A DNA stretch of 64,000 nucleotides. It comes from Blautia glucerasea. GTDB lineage: Bacteria; Bacillota; Clostridia; Lachnospirales; Lachnospiraceae. Shown here one piece after another: positions 16,549 through 25,209 of the stretch; the first letter of the stretch is position 1, and each line of letters begins with the position of its first letter. The translations under genes were made by a program, and so were the position numbers. The notes below the pieces were generated by a model, which saw only the letters and a list, made by a program, of their open reading frames with translations, was not told the DNA's origin and did no database searches. The stretch lies in assembly GCF_013304385.1 (NCBI RefSeq), contig NZ_JAAITU010000005.1:1-64000 (forward strand), written 5' to 3'.

Positions 16549-17738
16549 CACTTCGTCTCCATCTGCTGTGCTGCAATATCAGCATCCACGATTTCCTCGC
16601 CGGTCTTATGCTTCAGCTGCTCCTTAGAAGCTTCACTCAGACCGTTGTTGATCACGCAGTTCATATCGCAGGTGCTGCACTTATCCAGATCCTCTTTAGT
16701 AACTTTGCCGTCGCGGTAATCACGGCAAATCTTCAGCTCATACATGCTGTACGGATGCTTGGTGAACAGTGCCTTGAACTTGTGTACCAGAACCCAAGTA
16801 GCAGGCTTCCAGATATACTTGTGCATAGCCGGACTTACACTACCGATCATCCAGCAGTCACGGTCGCAGCAGCGGACCTTTGCACGAACTTTCTCTGCTT
16901 CAGGGCTGTTCCACAGCTCATCCCAAGTCTGATTGTTCAGGTTACCCATGACCTCTTTATCCTTGGTGCCATTGCAAGGCATAACATCGCCATACGGGTC
17001 GATGAAGAAGGTATCAAAGCTCATGTCGCAAGGCAGCAGACGCTTCTGGCCGTAGATGTAGTTGATCAGACCGTGGTTAAAATATGCACGGAACCACTTT
17101 TTCGGGCTGTTGCTGCGGAGCAGTTCGTTGACCAGATTTTCAAAGTTCTTTGCGACCATCGGACGGTCGTGGATGATGTTCTTAGCCTCAACGAAATAGA
17201 AGCTATTGTGCAGAGAAGCAGTTGCGAACTCCATGCCCATCTCGTCAGAGATCTTATACAGAGGAACCAGGTCAGGAGCATTTTTGTCCTGAACGGTCAT
17301 GCCAAATCCAACATCCTTCATGCCCATCTCTCGCAATTTCTTCAGCGTGCCATAACCACGCTGATAGCCGTTCTGCAGACCACGGATCTCGTTGTTGGTC
17401 TGCTCCAGACCCTCGATAGAGATACGAATACCGATCTGCGGGAATTCCTTGCACAGATCAACAATACGGTCAGTGAAGAAACCGTTTGTGGAAATAACAA
17501 TACGGTCAGACTTCTTGTACAGCTCACGCACGATATCTTTCAGGTCAGTACGGATGAACGGCTCGCCGCCGGTGATGTTGGTGAAGTACATCTTCGGCAA
17601 CTTCTTGATGGTCTCAATGCTGATTTCTTCTTCCGGCTTGGAAGGTGCCTTATAACGGTTGCACATAGAGCAACGAGCGTTGCAGCGATAAGTGACGATG
17701 ACCGTACCATTCAGTTTCTTTTCGCTATTGTTAGACAT
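16548..17738 (-). CDS. Radical SAM/SPASM protein
   Basis: A 396-residue protein starting MSNNSEKKLNGTVIVTYRCN. The CNARCSMC motif near residue 19 is the CxxxCxxC cluster site. ITGGEP near residue 55 is the SAM-binding GGE motif. A Cys-rich C-terminal region (PCNGTKD, CCDRDCWM, CSTCDMNC) fits an auxiliary SPASM cluster. SPASM proteins modify peptides, sugars or proteins. No precursor peptide is visible here, so a sugar epimerisation, dehydration or similar step on the polysaccharide is more likely. Base composition is clearly more GC-rich than the genes at 6-16 kb. Confidence 0.88.
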   Translation of the reverse strand: MSNNSEKKLNGTVIVTYRCNARCSMCNRYKAPSKPEEEISIETIKKLPKMYFTNITGGEPFIRTDLKDIVRELYKKSDRIVISTNGFFTDRIVDLCKEFPQIGIRISIEGLEQTNNEIRGLQNGYQRGYGTLKKLREMGMKDVGFGMTVQDKNAPDLVPLYKISDEMGMEFATASLHNSFYFVEAKNIIHDRPMVAKNFENLVNELLRSNSPKKWFRAYFNHGLINYIYGQKRLLPCDMSFDTFFIDPYGDVMPCNGTKDKEVMGNLNNQTWDELWNSPEAEKVRAKVRCCDRDCWMIGSVSPAMHKYIWKPATWVLVHKFKALFTKHPYSMYELKICRDYRDGKVTKEDLDKCSTCDMNCVINNGLSEASKEQLKHKTGEEIVDADIAAQQMETK

Positions 17739-17761
17739 TTTTAATACCTCTATCTCTCTTT

Positions 17762-18964
17762 TTATCTATAAACTTTCATAATTTTCTCGTAATACTCATC
17801 AATGGTATCGAAGCTGATGTCCTTACAGTTCGCACTGTACTCCGCACACAGCTTCTTATCACCCCAGAGCTTTTCTATCTTTTCTTTCAAATCTTTCCCG
17901 TTACCACTCTCAAACAACTCGCCGGTCTTACCAACCTGAATCAGCTCCGGGATACCACCGATATTCGCTCCCAGCACCGGCGTGCCGTACATCTGGGATT
18001 CCATCACGGAGAACGGGCAGTTCTCATACCACTCAGAAGGGTAAATGGAGAACCGTGCCTCACGGATCAGCTTCTCCAGTGCCTCGCCTTTCTGGAAGCC
18101 GACGTTTTTGATGTTCTTAATACCATTTACTGTCTCTTCCAGCGGGCCAGTACCGGCGAAAATGAACTGTACATCCGGCAGTTCTTTACAGACCTTGATG
18201 AGCGTGCCGATCCCCTTCTCCTCCGAGAAGCGGCCGAAGTAAAGGACGTAGTCCTTCTTTTCCGTTTCCTTCCACTCCACCTTATCGATGAAGTTGTGCA
18301 TTGCCACGGTTTTTGTTGCAAACAGAGGATTGCTGTCCATCTTGCTCTTCATGAACTCAGAGCAGCAGATCATGGTATCAATGTACTTGTAGGTACCCTT
18401 CCACTTCCAGAACTCTGCTTCCATCATGCCGATGGCAGATTTCGCCGTGGAGCCGTGGATGCACTTGCCTTTCATGCAATTCACGAAATGGCCGCCCAGG
18501 CACTTCTCACAGTTCTGGTGGGTGTTGGGATTGTTCAGCATGTGGTTTGGGCAGACCAGCTGGTAGTCATGTGCCGTGAAGATGATCTTACAATCTCTTC
18601 CGGTCTCCTTGCGCCACTTCACGATTTCCAGAATGATGGAAGGTGTCAGCTGGTAGTTAAAATTGTTCAGGTGACAGACATCCGGCTTAAAGTCGTCCAG
18701 CACTTTCCGCAGCTGCACCCGCGCTTCCTTGCTGTAGATGGTCTTGATGGGGTAAGTCAGCTTGCTCAGTTTGCTGCCGCCGTGGAAGTCCATATCAGAT
18801 GTATAAGCATTGACCCGGTTGCCCACGCAGCGGCCTTCATGTTCCATACCGAAGTACTGAACCTGATGTCCGTGCTGCTCTAGCGCCTCACCCAATTTGA
18901 ATATGTACGTCTCGCTGCCGCCATTGGGATATAAAAATTTATTTATCATCAAACTTCTCATCAT
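17762..18964 (-). CDS. Family 4 glycosyltransferase
   Basis: A 400-residue GT-B enzyme starting MMRSLMINKFLYPNGGSETY. The start overlaps the upstream stop as ATGA and has AGGAGA. The N-domain holds KFLYPNGGSETYIF. A Cys-rich insertion near residues 140-170 (CPNHMLNNPNTHQNCEKC) is seen in a subset of GT4 enzymes. The C-domain has LYFGRFSEEKGIGTLI and PFSVMESQMYGTPVLG, the EX7E-type nucleotide-sugar site. It probably transfers an alpha-linked sugar to the growing lipid-linked oligosaccharide. Confidence 0.88.
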   Translation of the reverse strand: MMRSLMINKFLYPNGGSETYIFKLGEALEQHGHQVQYFGMEHEGRCVGNRVNAYTSDMDFHGGSKLSKLTYPIKTIYSKEARVQLRKVLDDFKPDVCHLNNFNYQLTPSIILEIVKWRKETGRDCKIIFTAHDYQLVCPNHMLNNPNTHQNCEKCLGGHFVNCMKGKCIHGSTAKSAIGMMEAEFWKWKGTYKYIDTMICCSEFMKSKMDSNPLFATKTVAMHNFIDKVEWKETEKKDYVLYFGRFSEEKGIGTLIKVCKELPDVQFIFAGTGPLEETVNGIKNIKNVGFQKGEALEKLIREARFSIYPSEWYENCPFSVMESQMYGTPVLGANIGGIPELIQVGKTGELFESGNGKDLKEKIEKLWGDKKLCAEYSANCKDISFDTIDEYYEKIMKVYR

Positions 18965-20091
18965 GTTCTCCTGTATAGCTTCATCGTTTCTTCTGCAACA
19001 TCATCCCAGTTGTATTTCCCACAGATAAAGTCTGCTGCCTGTTCTTTATACTTCTTGATCTTTTCAGGATGATCGCAGGCATCTTGCAGCTTTTCCCTGA
19101 GAGCATTCACATCGGATTTCCTGAAGATCAGTGCCTTATCTTCCACTACTTCTGCACATTCCGGAATATCGGAAACCAGACAGCAATTCCCATAGCTCAT
19201 TGCTTCCAGCAGGCTCAGGGGCATGCCTTCCAGATCTGAAGGCAATGTGTAAATGTAGGCATTACTATATAATTCTTCCAGCATCTGGCCCTGCACAAAT
19301 CCGGTAAAAAGGATTCTTCCATCTTCTTTGGCAAGATCTTCCATCTCCTTCATGAAAGAATCCGTATCACTGGAGCCACCGGCAATCACCAGTTTTTTAT
19401 CTGTGTGAACATGCTTGAATGCTTCGATCAGATATCGGATTCCTTTTTCCGGTACCAGGCGACCCAGGAATAAGATGTAAGAATCCTTTGTCAGTCCATA
19501 TTTGGCTGTAATATGCTCCGCTGCTTTCAGTTCCGGAGGATTCACACCGTTAGGTATGAATCGAGTGGTTCTGCCATATGTATCACTGAAATAATCCTGA
19601 ACACTTTTGCTCAGGACAATTATTTCATCTGCATATTTTACCGCATTTCTTTCACCCTGCCGGATGAATCTGGATCCAAAACCAGACTTCCATTTCTCAC
19701 GCTGCCAGTCGATCCCGTGAATGGTAACTATGACTCTTTTGCCAAACAACTTGGGCAGCCATGCGAAAAAGGCCGGCCCCTCAGCATGGATATGCACCAC
19801 ATCATATTTTCCCAGTGCACAAAATAGAGCAGCAAAGAAAGAAGAACTTACGGCCGCAAGCCCTTTCTGTTCGATCGTAGGAACATATTTCTGGCAGATC
19901 CCCTGATATTCCCTTTGATCCGTATTGTCATATTCTGCCCCACTGACGTGATGCCCTGACCTGTTGTAGCATGTTACCTGACATCCCATGCGAGCCATCC
20001 GGGTACATAGCTCTTTTACCACGATCTCGATACCGCCCTCTCTGGACCACCGTTTGTGGCCAAATACAGCCAATCTTAAGTTCTTTTCCAT
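18961..20091 (-). CDS. Family 4 glycosyltransferase
   Basis: A 376-residue GT-B enzyme starting MEKNLRLAVFGHKRWSREGG behind GGAG. The Gly-rich N-terminal loop (WSREGGIEIVVKEL) binds the acceptor side. HIHAEGPAFFAWLP and TIHGIDWQREKW resemble rhamnosyl- or galactosyl-type GT4 enzymes. The C-domain has FLGRLVPEKGIRYLIEAF and LEGMPLSLLEAMSYGN with the catalytic Glu pair. It follows the priming transferase by 41 bp and probably adds the second sugar of the repeat unit. The exact sugar is not readable. Confidence 0.88.
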   Translation of the reverse strand: MEKNLRLAVFGHKRWSREGGIEIVVKELCTRMARMGCQVTCYNRSGHHVSGAEYDNTDQREYQGICQKYVPTIEQKGLAAVSSSFFAALFCALGKYDVVHIHAEGPAFFAWLPKLFGKRVIVTIHGIDWQREKWKSGFGSRFIRQGERNAVKYADEIIVLSKSVQDYFSDTYGRTTRFIPNGVNPPELKAAEHITAKYGLTKDSYILFLGRLVPEKGIRYLIEAFKHVHTDKKLVIAGGSSDTDSFMKEMEDLAKEDGRILFTGFVQGQMLEELYSNAYIYTLPSDLEGMPLSLLEAMSYGNCCLVSDIPECAEVVEDKALIFRKSDVNALREKLQDACDHPEKIKKYKEQAADFICGKYNWDDVAEETMKLYRRT

Positions 20092-20132
20092 TGCTTTTCT
20101 CCATAATACAGTCCATTTAAAATGGCTGAAGC

Positions 20133-21584
20133 TTAGACAGCTCCCTTTTTATCAAAAACCACTAACAATGTTTCAAGTAAGATCTTGATATCCATTCCAA
20201 AGTTCCAGTTCTCAATATATTCTTTATCAAGCCTTACAACCTCTTCAAAATCGGTAATCGTGCTGCGTCCTTTCACCTGCCACATGCCGGTTATCCCTGG
20301 CTTAATGGCCAGTCTTGCACGATGGTGAAGCTCATATAAGTTTGTCTCGGAAATAAGTGGCGGACGTGTCCCCACAATAGACATATCTCCTTTTAATACA
20401 TTGAAAAACTGCGGAAACTCATCAATGCTTGTTTTCCGGATGAATTCTCCGATGCCTGTCTTATGAGTTCCATCGGGCAAGATCTTATTTCCAATGACCC
20501 GTGGATCGAAATCCAGTTTAAACATCTTTCCATCACCTAGTTTATTATCTTTCATCAGTTCCGCTTTATGTTCTTCCGCATCCATGTACATACTGCGGAA
20601 TTTGTACATCTTGAAACGTTTTCCATTCTTTCCTACACGCTCTTGGGCAAAGAAAATGGGGCCGGGGGATGCTATATAGATGGCAGGTGCAAGGAATATA
20701 AATAAGATCCCTGTAACCAGACATCCAACCAAGCCACCTACAATATCCATCAGACGTTTCAGCATAAGCTCCTGGGTAGATGCATAATTAATACTGGTGG
20801 TTAAGACTGTATAATCTCCGATCCTTTCCACGAACTGTTTCTTGCCTGGTACGCTCTGTACCTTTACCAGGTTCAGATGTACAGTCACACCTGTTTCTGT
20901 GAATTGCCGGATCAGCTCTTTGGGATAAGGCACCGTGCCGGAGGTTGCAATCAGTACTTCATCGATCCATTGCTTACATACAAATTCGGCAGCATTCGCC
21001 ATGTCCGTAACCACTTCCACACCGCCTATATGTTGACCTGTCATCTCCTTATCAATGACAGCGATACCGGCGATCTTATATCTGCCATAATTATGTGTTA
21101 TCATGTTCTCTACTACTGTATTAGCCACATCTTCAGAAACCACCAGCAATAAAGAGCAATCCCCATCCTCTTTCATTTTTTTACGTAGATGGCGTTTCCA
21201 GAGCACTCTTATCAGGTACGTAAGCAATATGTATATTATGATAGTCAGCACTAACGCAAGTCTGGAATAAAAATGGCTCCGCTGTAACATGAACAGATAT
21301 ACTAAAGAAAGTGCCCCGATCGTCACCCCTTGGCGCGCCGTTAAAACAAATCCCCTGTAAAAATCTTGTTTCAGAACATTTTTCATTGTATTTGCTTCAA
21401 ACATTACCAGCAGATCTGCCATTTCGATAAATACTGCCATATTTCTGTAATTAAAATTTGTATATGGATTGATCCCATATCCACTAAACGCATACGCCAA
21501 TATAAATGCTATCTGCAAACAGATCAAATCTAAAATAATAAAGTCCAGATGCTTTATCCATCCTTCAGAATCTTTTCTATACAT
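20133..21584 (-). CDS. Polyprenyl glycosylphosphotransferase (priming sugar transferase)
   Basis: A 483-residue protein with about four N-terminal membrane helices, a middle CoA-binding-like domain (residues 130-260) and a C-terminal bacterial sugar transferase domain. A fifth helix begins near residue 275. The C-terminal domain shows FFAQERVGKNGKRFKMYKFR, RKTSIDEFPQFFNVLKGDMS and VGTRPPL, the membrane-proximal catalytic signature. It loads the first sugar phosphate onto undecaprenyl phosphate and so starts repeat-unit synthesis. This is the core enzyme that defines the locus as Wzy-dependent. Confidence 0.93.
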   Translation of the reverse strand: MYRKDSEGWIKHLDFIILDLICLQIAFILAYAFSGYGINPYTNFNYRNMAVFIEMADLLVMFEANTMKNVLKQDFYRGFVLTARQGVTIGALSLVYLFMLQRSHFYSRLALVLTIIIYILLTYLIRVLWKRHLRKKMKEDGDCSLLLVVSEDVANTVVENMITHNYGRYKIAGIAVIDKEMTGQHIGGVEVVTDMANAAEFVCKQWIDEVLIATSGTVPYPKELIRQFTETGVTVHLNLVKVQSVPGKKQFVERIGDYTVLTTSINYASTQELMLKRLMDIVGGLVGCLVTGILFIFLAPAIYIASPGPIFFAQERVGKNGKRFKMYKFRSMYMDAEEHKAELMKDNKLGDGKMFKLDFDPRVIGNKILPDGTHKTGIGEFIRKTSIDEFPQFFNVLKGDMSIVGTRPPLISETNLYELHHRARLAIKPGITGMWQVKGRSTITDFEEVVRLDKEYIENWNFGMDIKILLETLLVVFDKKGAV

Positions 21585-21676
21585 GTATTTTTCTTTTTCC
21601 TTCTATTTTTCAAAACGTATATTGGTGGTAACATAATGGTCTGAGATTACCTCTGTAATTCTGAGGGTACTGCTAT

Positions 21677-21745
21677 AATAAGCCAGCGTTCCCCTGCGTG
21701 GTTGGGGAACTTGCTAAAGCTTTTTTGCCAAATAGCCGGCTTATT
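21677..21745. other. Nested inverted repeats between the secreted-protein and priming-transferase genes
   Basis: Outer arms AATAAGCC (21677-21684) and GGCTTATT (21738-21745) enclose an inner hairpin GTTCCCC (21688-21694) with GGGGAAC (21704-21710). The outer right arm contains the stop codon of the secreted-protein gene. There is no clean U run on the minus strand after the stem, so this is a processing site, attenuator or RNA element and not a standard terminator. Confidence 0.5.
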
Positions 21746-22319
21746 TTACAGTAACTCTAATAGATTTCTTTACTGTCCTGTAATTCTTTGCTCTAACAGT
21801 AACTGTTATACGATAAACACCTTTTCTGGTGCCCTTAGCCACAGTGATCTTGCCATATTTGTTGACTTTGATCCTGGAGCTGTTGGTTTTGTACGTAACC
21901 CTTCCGGTCTTCTTAGTTACTTTAACCACCTGGCTTGTAGCTTTATTTCTGTTGTACCTTACTGTAATATTCGACTTGGATACAGATACTTTCTGTTTCT
22001 TCAGTTTGATCTTGTAAGTAAGCTTTTGAACGTATCCGGCATATTTTCCTTTACCTTTTATAGTAACGGTATAGGTACCGGCATTTTTCACTTTCTTTGC
22101 TTGTACAGTGTAGTACTTCTTATTAAGCGTTTTGCCATTAAGGTCTTTTACAACTACAGATGGTTTATGAGTCTTGCCATCATATACCACTGCAGACTGC
22201 TTCAGAGAAGCCTTAAAGGATTGTTTTGTCGGTGATTCTTTTGCGGATACCGATACTGATACACAAAGAACCATCAATAAAGAAGCAAAAATAAGGGCGA
22301 TTCTTTTAGAAAGTTTCAT
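21741..22319 (-). CDS. Secreted basic protein with Ig-like/MBG-type repeats
   Basis: A 192-residue protein; the start at 22319 (MKLSKRIALIFASLLMVLCV) gives a classic signal peptide with cleavage after SVSA. The first module (VVYDGKTHKPSVVVKD, GTYTVTIKGKGKYAGY) resembles MBG/Ig-like domains. The second (GRVTYKTNSSRIKVNKYGKI, GVYRITVTVRAKNYRTVKKS) resembles a Big_2-type domain. The mature protein is extremely rich in Lys and Arg. It has no sortase motif and no anchor. Set between the BY-kinase and the priming transferase, it may bind the acidic polymer or the wall; that is inference. Confidence 0.7.
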   Translation of the reverse strand: MKLSKRIALIFASLLMVLCVSVSVSAKESPTKQSFKASLKQSAVVYDGKTHKPSVVVKDLNGKTLNKKYYTVQAKKVKNAGTYTVTIKGKGKYAGYVQKLTYKIKLKKQKVSVSKSNITVRYNRNKATSQVVKVTKKTGRVTYKTNSSRIKVNKYGKITVAKGTRKGVYRITVTVRAKNYRTVKKSIRVTVK

Positions 22320-22484
22320 GTTTCTCACTCCTTTTGTTGCATGTATCAATAAACAGAAGCTTCCACGCACCTTCCATTTATCCAAGATTCAGTGACGTCT
22401 GTGCGCCATTCCGGTATAGCTTTGTGCTTCCGGATCCATATGATATATCATCGGATGCACGCTTATCTTCCTGCGTCGCAAAGC

Positions 22485-23225
22485 TTATTTGCCTGCATCC
22501 GGTTTTTCTTCTTTTCCATAGCCATAACCATATCCATATTTCTTTCCATATTTCCCATAATACTTGCTGTAATATTTGCCATAGGCACGGCTATGTACTT
22601 CTGCACGATTCAGTACGGTTCCAAGCAGTTTACAGTTGACTTGCTCCAATTCAAATAAGGATTGCTTGATCATACCCTTTGGGGTAACTCCGGCACGTAT
22701 GACAAGTACTGCTCCATCACACATGGAAGCGATCAGTGCACTGTCAGATACACTGCCAAGAGGTGGTGTATCAATTATGACAAAACGGTAATTCTCTGCC
22801 AGGGTATTCAGAAGATCCCGGAAACGACTGTCCTCCAGTAAGGCAGACGGGCTTTCCAGAAGCTGTGTGCACGGCACCAGATATCCATTGGCTACGTTGG
22901 TCTGATAGACTACTTCATCGTATTCTGCCATGCCGGATAAGTAATGATTCAGGCCTCGCACATCCTCCTTGTATTCGATCTGGAGGCGCTTCCTCATCAC
23001 GGATTTTCGCAGGTCAGCGTCTACCAGCACAGTAGGAAACCCGGCCTCAGCCAGCATCTTCCACAGGTAGGAAGATACCGTGCTTTTGCCCTCATTTGGC
23101 AGACAGCTTGTCAACAGGATCTTTCGTGTATTCTTGCCACAGAATTTAATATTGATACGCAAACGGTTCATTGCCTCTTCTACTGCATATGGCAATTCAG
23201 GAAGGGTGATCGTCAGCTGCTTCAT
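22485..23225 (-). CDS. cpsD: BY-type tyrosine kinase of the EPS system
   Basis: A 246-residue cytosolic ATPase starting MKQLTITLPELPYAVEEAMN and overlapping the Wzz gene by 4 bp. Walker A is LPNEGKSTVSS near residue 41, Walker A' VLVDADLRKS near residue 65 and Walker B VIIDTPPLGS near residue 150. The C-terminus is a tyrosine cluster (KYYSKYYGKYGKKYGYGY), the autophosphorylation tail. With the separate Wzz protein it forms the split CpsC/CpsD pair of Firmicutes and controls polymer length and export. The phosphatase encoded at 25202-25978 should reverse its phosphorylation. Confidence 0.92.
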   Translation of the reverse strand: MKQLTITLPELPYAVEEAMNRLRINIKFCGKNTRKILLTSCLPNEGKSTVSSYLWKMLAEAGFPTVLVDADLRKSVMRKRLQIEYKEDVRGLNHYLSGMAEYDEVVYQTNVANGYLVPCTQLLESPSALLEDSRFRDLLNTLAENYRFVIIDTPPLGSVSDSALIASMCDGAVLVIRAGVTPKGMIKQSLFELEQVNCKLLGTVLNRAEVHSRAYGKYYSKYYGKYGKKYGYGYGYGKEEKPDAGK

Positions 23226-23962
23226 CTTCTATGTCCTCTCTTTCCGGAATGTACCTCTTCTTCAAAATCAACCACCTGCTCGCTATCCGGAATCGTGGTA
23301 AGCGGTACCAGGCCAAAATATTTCTCCATATCTTCTGCAGTATGTATGGTATCATCCATAAGATACTGTGCCGCCAGAATCCCTGCCATAATAAAAAGCC
23401 CCAGAAGTGCACCGATCATTGTATACTTTTTGTAGCTTGGACCTGCCTTATAATCTGCCATCTTGGCATGCTGGGCTATATTCGGTGCCAGTGTGCTCAT
23501 AGTCTCCGGAAGATAGGATACTGCCACTTCTGCCATTGCTTCTGCCAGATTCATAGAAAGCTGCGGGTCTGTAGTGGTTGCTGTGATCTGAAGAATACGT
23601 GTATCAGCCGGATTGCTTAGGGAATACAGTCCTTTCAGATTATCCGGTGTCATATCCAGGTGCAGCTTATCAATAACCAGATTCAATACCGGATAGCTGA
23701 GCATCAGTTCTTCATAATCTGCGGTAAGGGATGTACCCAGATTCAGGTCACTTAGATTAACCACTGAGTCATCGGATGCAGATACTACGTATAATTTTGA
23801 TGTGGAATCGTAGGTAGGTTCAATGAAGAAAAAAGCATATGCATTCAGCAGCACCGCACCTGCCAGCAGGCAGAGAAGCAGGTAATACCACTTATCCAGC
23901 AGCTTGCTTGCCAGATCCAGAAGATCGATCTCCATCTCCTCGTTTGTTTGATTCTGATTCAT
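23222..23962 (-). CDS. cpsC: Wzz/CpsC chain-length determinant, BY-kinase activator
   Basis: A 246-residue protein starting MNQNQTNEEMEIDLLDLASK. One membrane helix lies near residues 32-53 (YYLLLCLLAGAVLLNAYAFF) and a second near residues 180-202 (TMIGALLGLFIMAGILAAQY), with an extracytoplasmic Wzz domain between. The tail after the second helix (DDTIHTAEDMEKYFGLVPLT) is the part that activates the kinase. Operon order and the 4-bp overlap with cpsD agree. Confidence 0.9.
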   Translation of the reverse strand: MNQNQTNEEMEIDLLDLASKLLDKWYYLLLCLLAGAVLLNAYAFFFIEPTYDSTSKLYVVSASDDSVVNLSDLNLGTSLTADYEELMLSYPVLNLVIDKLHLDMTPDNLKGLYSLSNPADTRILQITATTTDPQLSMNLAEAMAEVAVSYLPETMSTLAPNIAQHAKMADYKAGPSYKKYTMIGALLGLFIMAGILAAQYLMDDTIHTAEDMEKYFGLVPLTTIPDSEQVVDFEEEVHSGKRGHRR

Positions 23963-24047
23963 TTTCCTTTCTCCTTGTACTGTTTTCTTATTAATAGTTA
24001 TTCAAAGCATATTGGAAAGCATCTTTTGTCCTGTTTCTTACAAGAAT

Positions 24048-25055
24048 CTATTTCTGCTTCTCATAAAATAAGGTCAGGATCACCTGTTCCAGACTGTTTT
24101 CATCCGGCACAAAGGTCTGCCAATCGCTGTCATCCACGCCATATTTCCCATCAATGGACAGCCTTCCAACCTCCCTGCCATCTGTCAAAAGAAGAGACAG
24201 GCGACTGAACTTTTTGGCGTTGATATTCGTGGTCATGTAATCTTCCAGAACATGATACATCTGAAGCGGGAAGGTATTGTCTTCCTTGCACTTCTGCTGG
24301 AATGCTGTCTTGAAGCCATCCTCATACTGTGTCTGCCGCGCCATACGATTCTGATTGGTATCATCATCCTTCATCGTCATCCTGCCACGAATAAAATGCT
24401 CTGCCTGAGATCCAGTCAAAGTAACGGTTTCTCCTTTTTTCAGGCTGTCATCCACACCGGTGAAATCATCCTGGATAGTAACAGTAACACCGCCTACCAG
24501 ATCGTTCACTGTCTGGATCGCTCCCATATTTACCATGGCATAATAGTCGATCCTGGCTCCACTCAGAAGAGTGGACACTGCCTGAACTGTATTCTCTGCC
24601 CTGGTAATATGATCCAGGCTCATGGCGTGTGCCAGTGAAATCTGCATATCATCTGTACTGATGTAGCTCCCATCATCCTCCAGACTCTGAACTGGTGTGA
24701 TCGTATTTCGATCTATCGTTAACATCTGGCACTGATCGGTACTTCGATCCCGTACCAACAGGATCAGTACATCACACTGACCGCTGCCATCATATTCACT
24801 GATCTGTTCCACTTTTCCCGGATCATCGATACCGGCAAAAAGATAGGTCTCCAGATTTCCTCTTGGCACATACGCAGTACCCTGATAGAGGATCTTATTA
24901 TCCTCATTCTTCTGAACGGTATTCTTCAGGGACTGCCTGTCTGCCATGCCAAGGATGCAGGATATGATAGCGAATCCTGCTGCAAGTATAGCAATAAATA
25001 TCCCAATCTTCGCATATATACGCTTGATTTCTGATTTTTTTCTGTATCTGGTCAT
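24048..25055 (-). CDS. LytR-CpsA-Psr (LCP) family ligase
   Basis: A 335-residue protein with one N-terminal membrane helix (IAILAAGFAIISCILG near residues 18-35) and an external LCP domain. The conserved Arg and Asp cluster is visible as VRDRSTDQCQMLTIDRNT near residue 105. RIDYYAMVNMGAIQTVNDLV and GVTVTI follow, then HFIRGRMTMKDDDTNQNRMARQTQ, the family's R-x-R...D..R..RQ block. LCP proteins transfer undecaprenyl-linked polymers to peptidoglycan. It probably attaches this capsule to the wall. Confidence 0.88.
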   Translation of the reverse strand: MTRYRKKSEIKRIYAKIGIFIAILAAGFAIISCILGMADRQSLKNTVQKNEDNKILYQGTAYVPRGNLETYLFAGIDDPGKVEQISEYDGSGQCDVLILLVRDRSTDQCQMLTIDRNTITPVQSLEDDGSYISTDDMQISLAHAMSLDHITRAENTVQAVSTLLSGARIDYYAMVNMGAIQTVNDLVGGVTVTIQDDFTGVDDSLKKGETVTLTGSQAEHFIRGRMTMKDDDTNQNRMARQTQYEDGFKTAFQQKCKEDNTFPLQMYHVLEDYMTTNINAKKFSRLSLLLTDGREVGRLSIDGKYGVDDSDWQTFVPDENSLEQVILTLFYEKQK

Positions 25056-25086
25056 ACTGTTCCTTTTCTAAACTTCTTCAGGCAGA

Positions 25087-25209
25087 TCACTTCATCATCT
25101 CTTTCAGCATAGCGGGACCGCCTGCCGGATGGGTGGCTTCACAATACATAAGTGCTGCCAAAATGATAAATAATATCACGCTGAATGTGATACATACTTT
25201 TTTAGACAT
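25087..25209 (-). CDS. Forty-residue single-helix membrane peptide
   Basis: The ATG at 25209 lies behind GGAGGAGTAAT, which is also the 3' end of the phosphatase gene, so the two overlap by 8 bp. The product is MSKKVCITFSVILFIILAAL followed by a short tail ending ATHPAGGPAMLKEMMK. It has one transmembrane helix and a short Pro/Gly-rich outside end. I know of no family. Its coupling to the phosphatase and LCP genes suggests a small regulator or assembly subunit of the EPS machine. Confidence 0.6.
   Translation of the reverse strand: MSKKVCITFSVILFIILAALMYCEATHPAGGPAMLKEMMK

Noticed and set aside
16455-17744. 429-codon open frame on the plus strand
   Set aside because: It is antisense to the radical SAM gene, which has clear catalytic motifs. 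The antisense product is Val/Leu/Thr-rich with no motif, a by-product of codon bias in this GC-richer part.
18296-18883. 195-codon plus-strand frame
   Set aside because: Antisense to a GT4 gene with intact motifs; composition is typical of a mirror frame.
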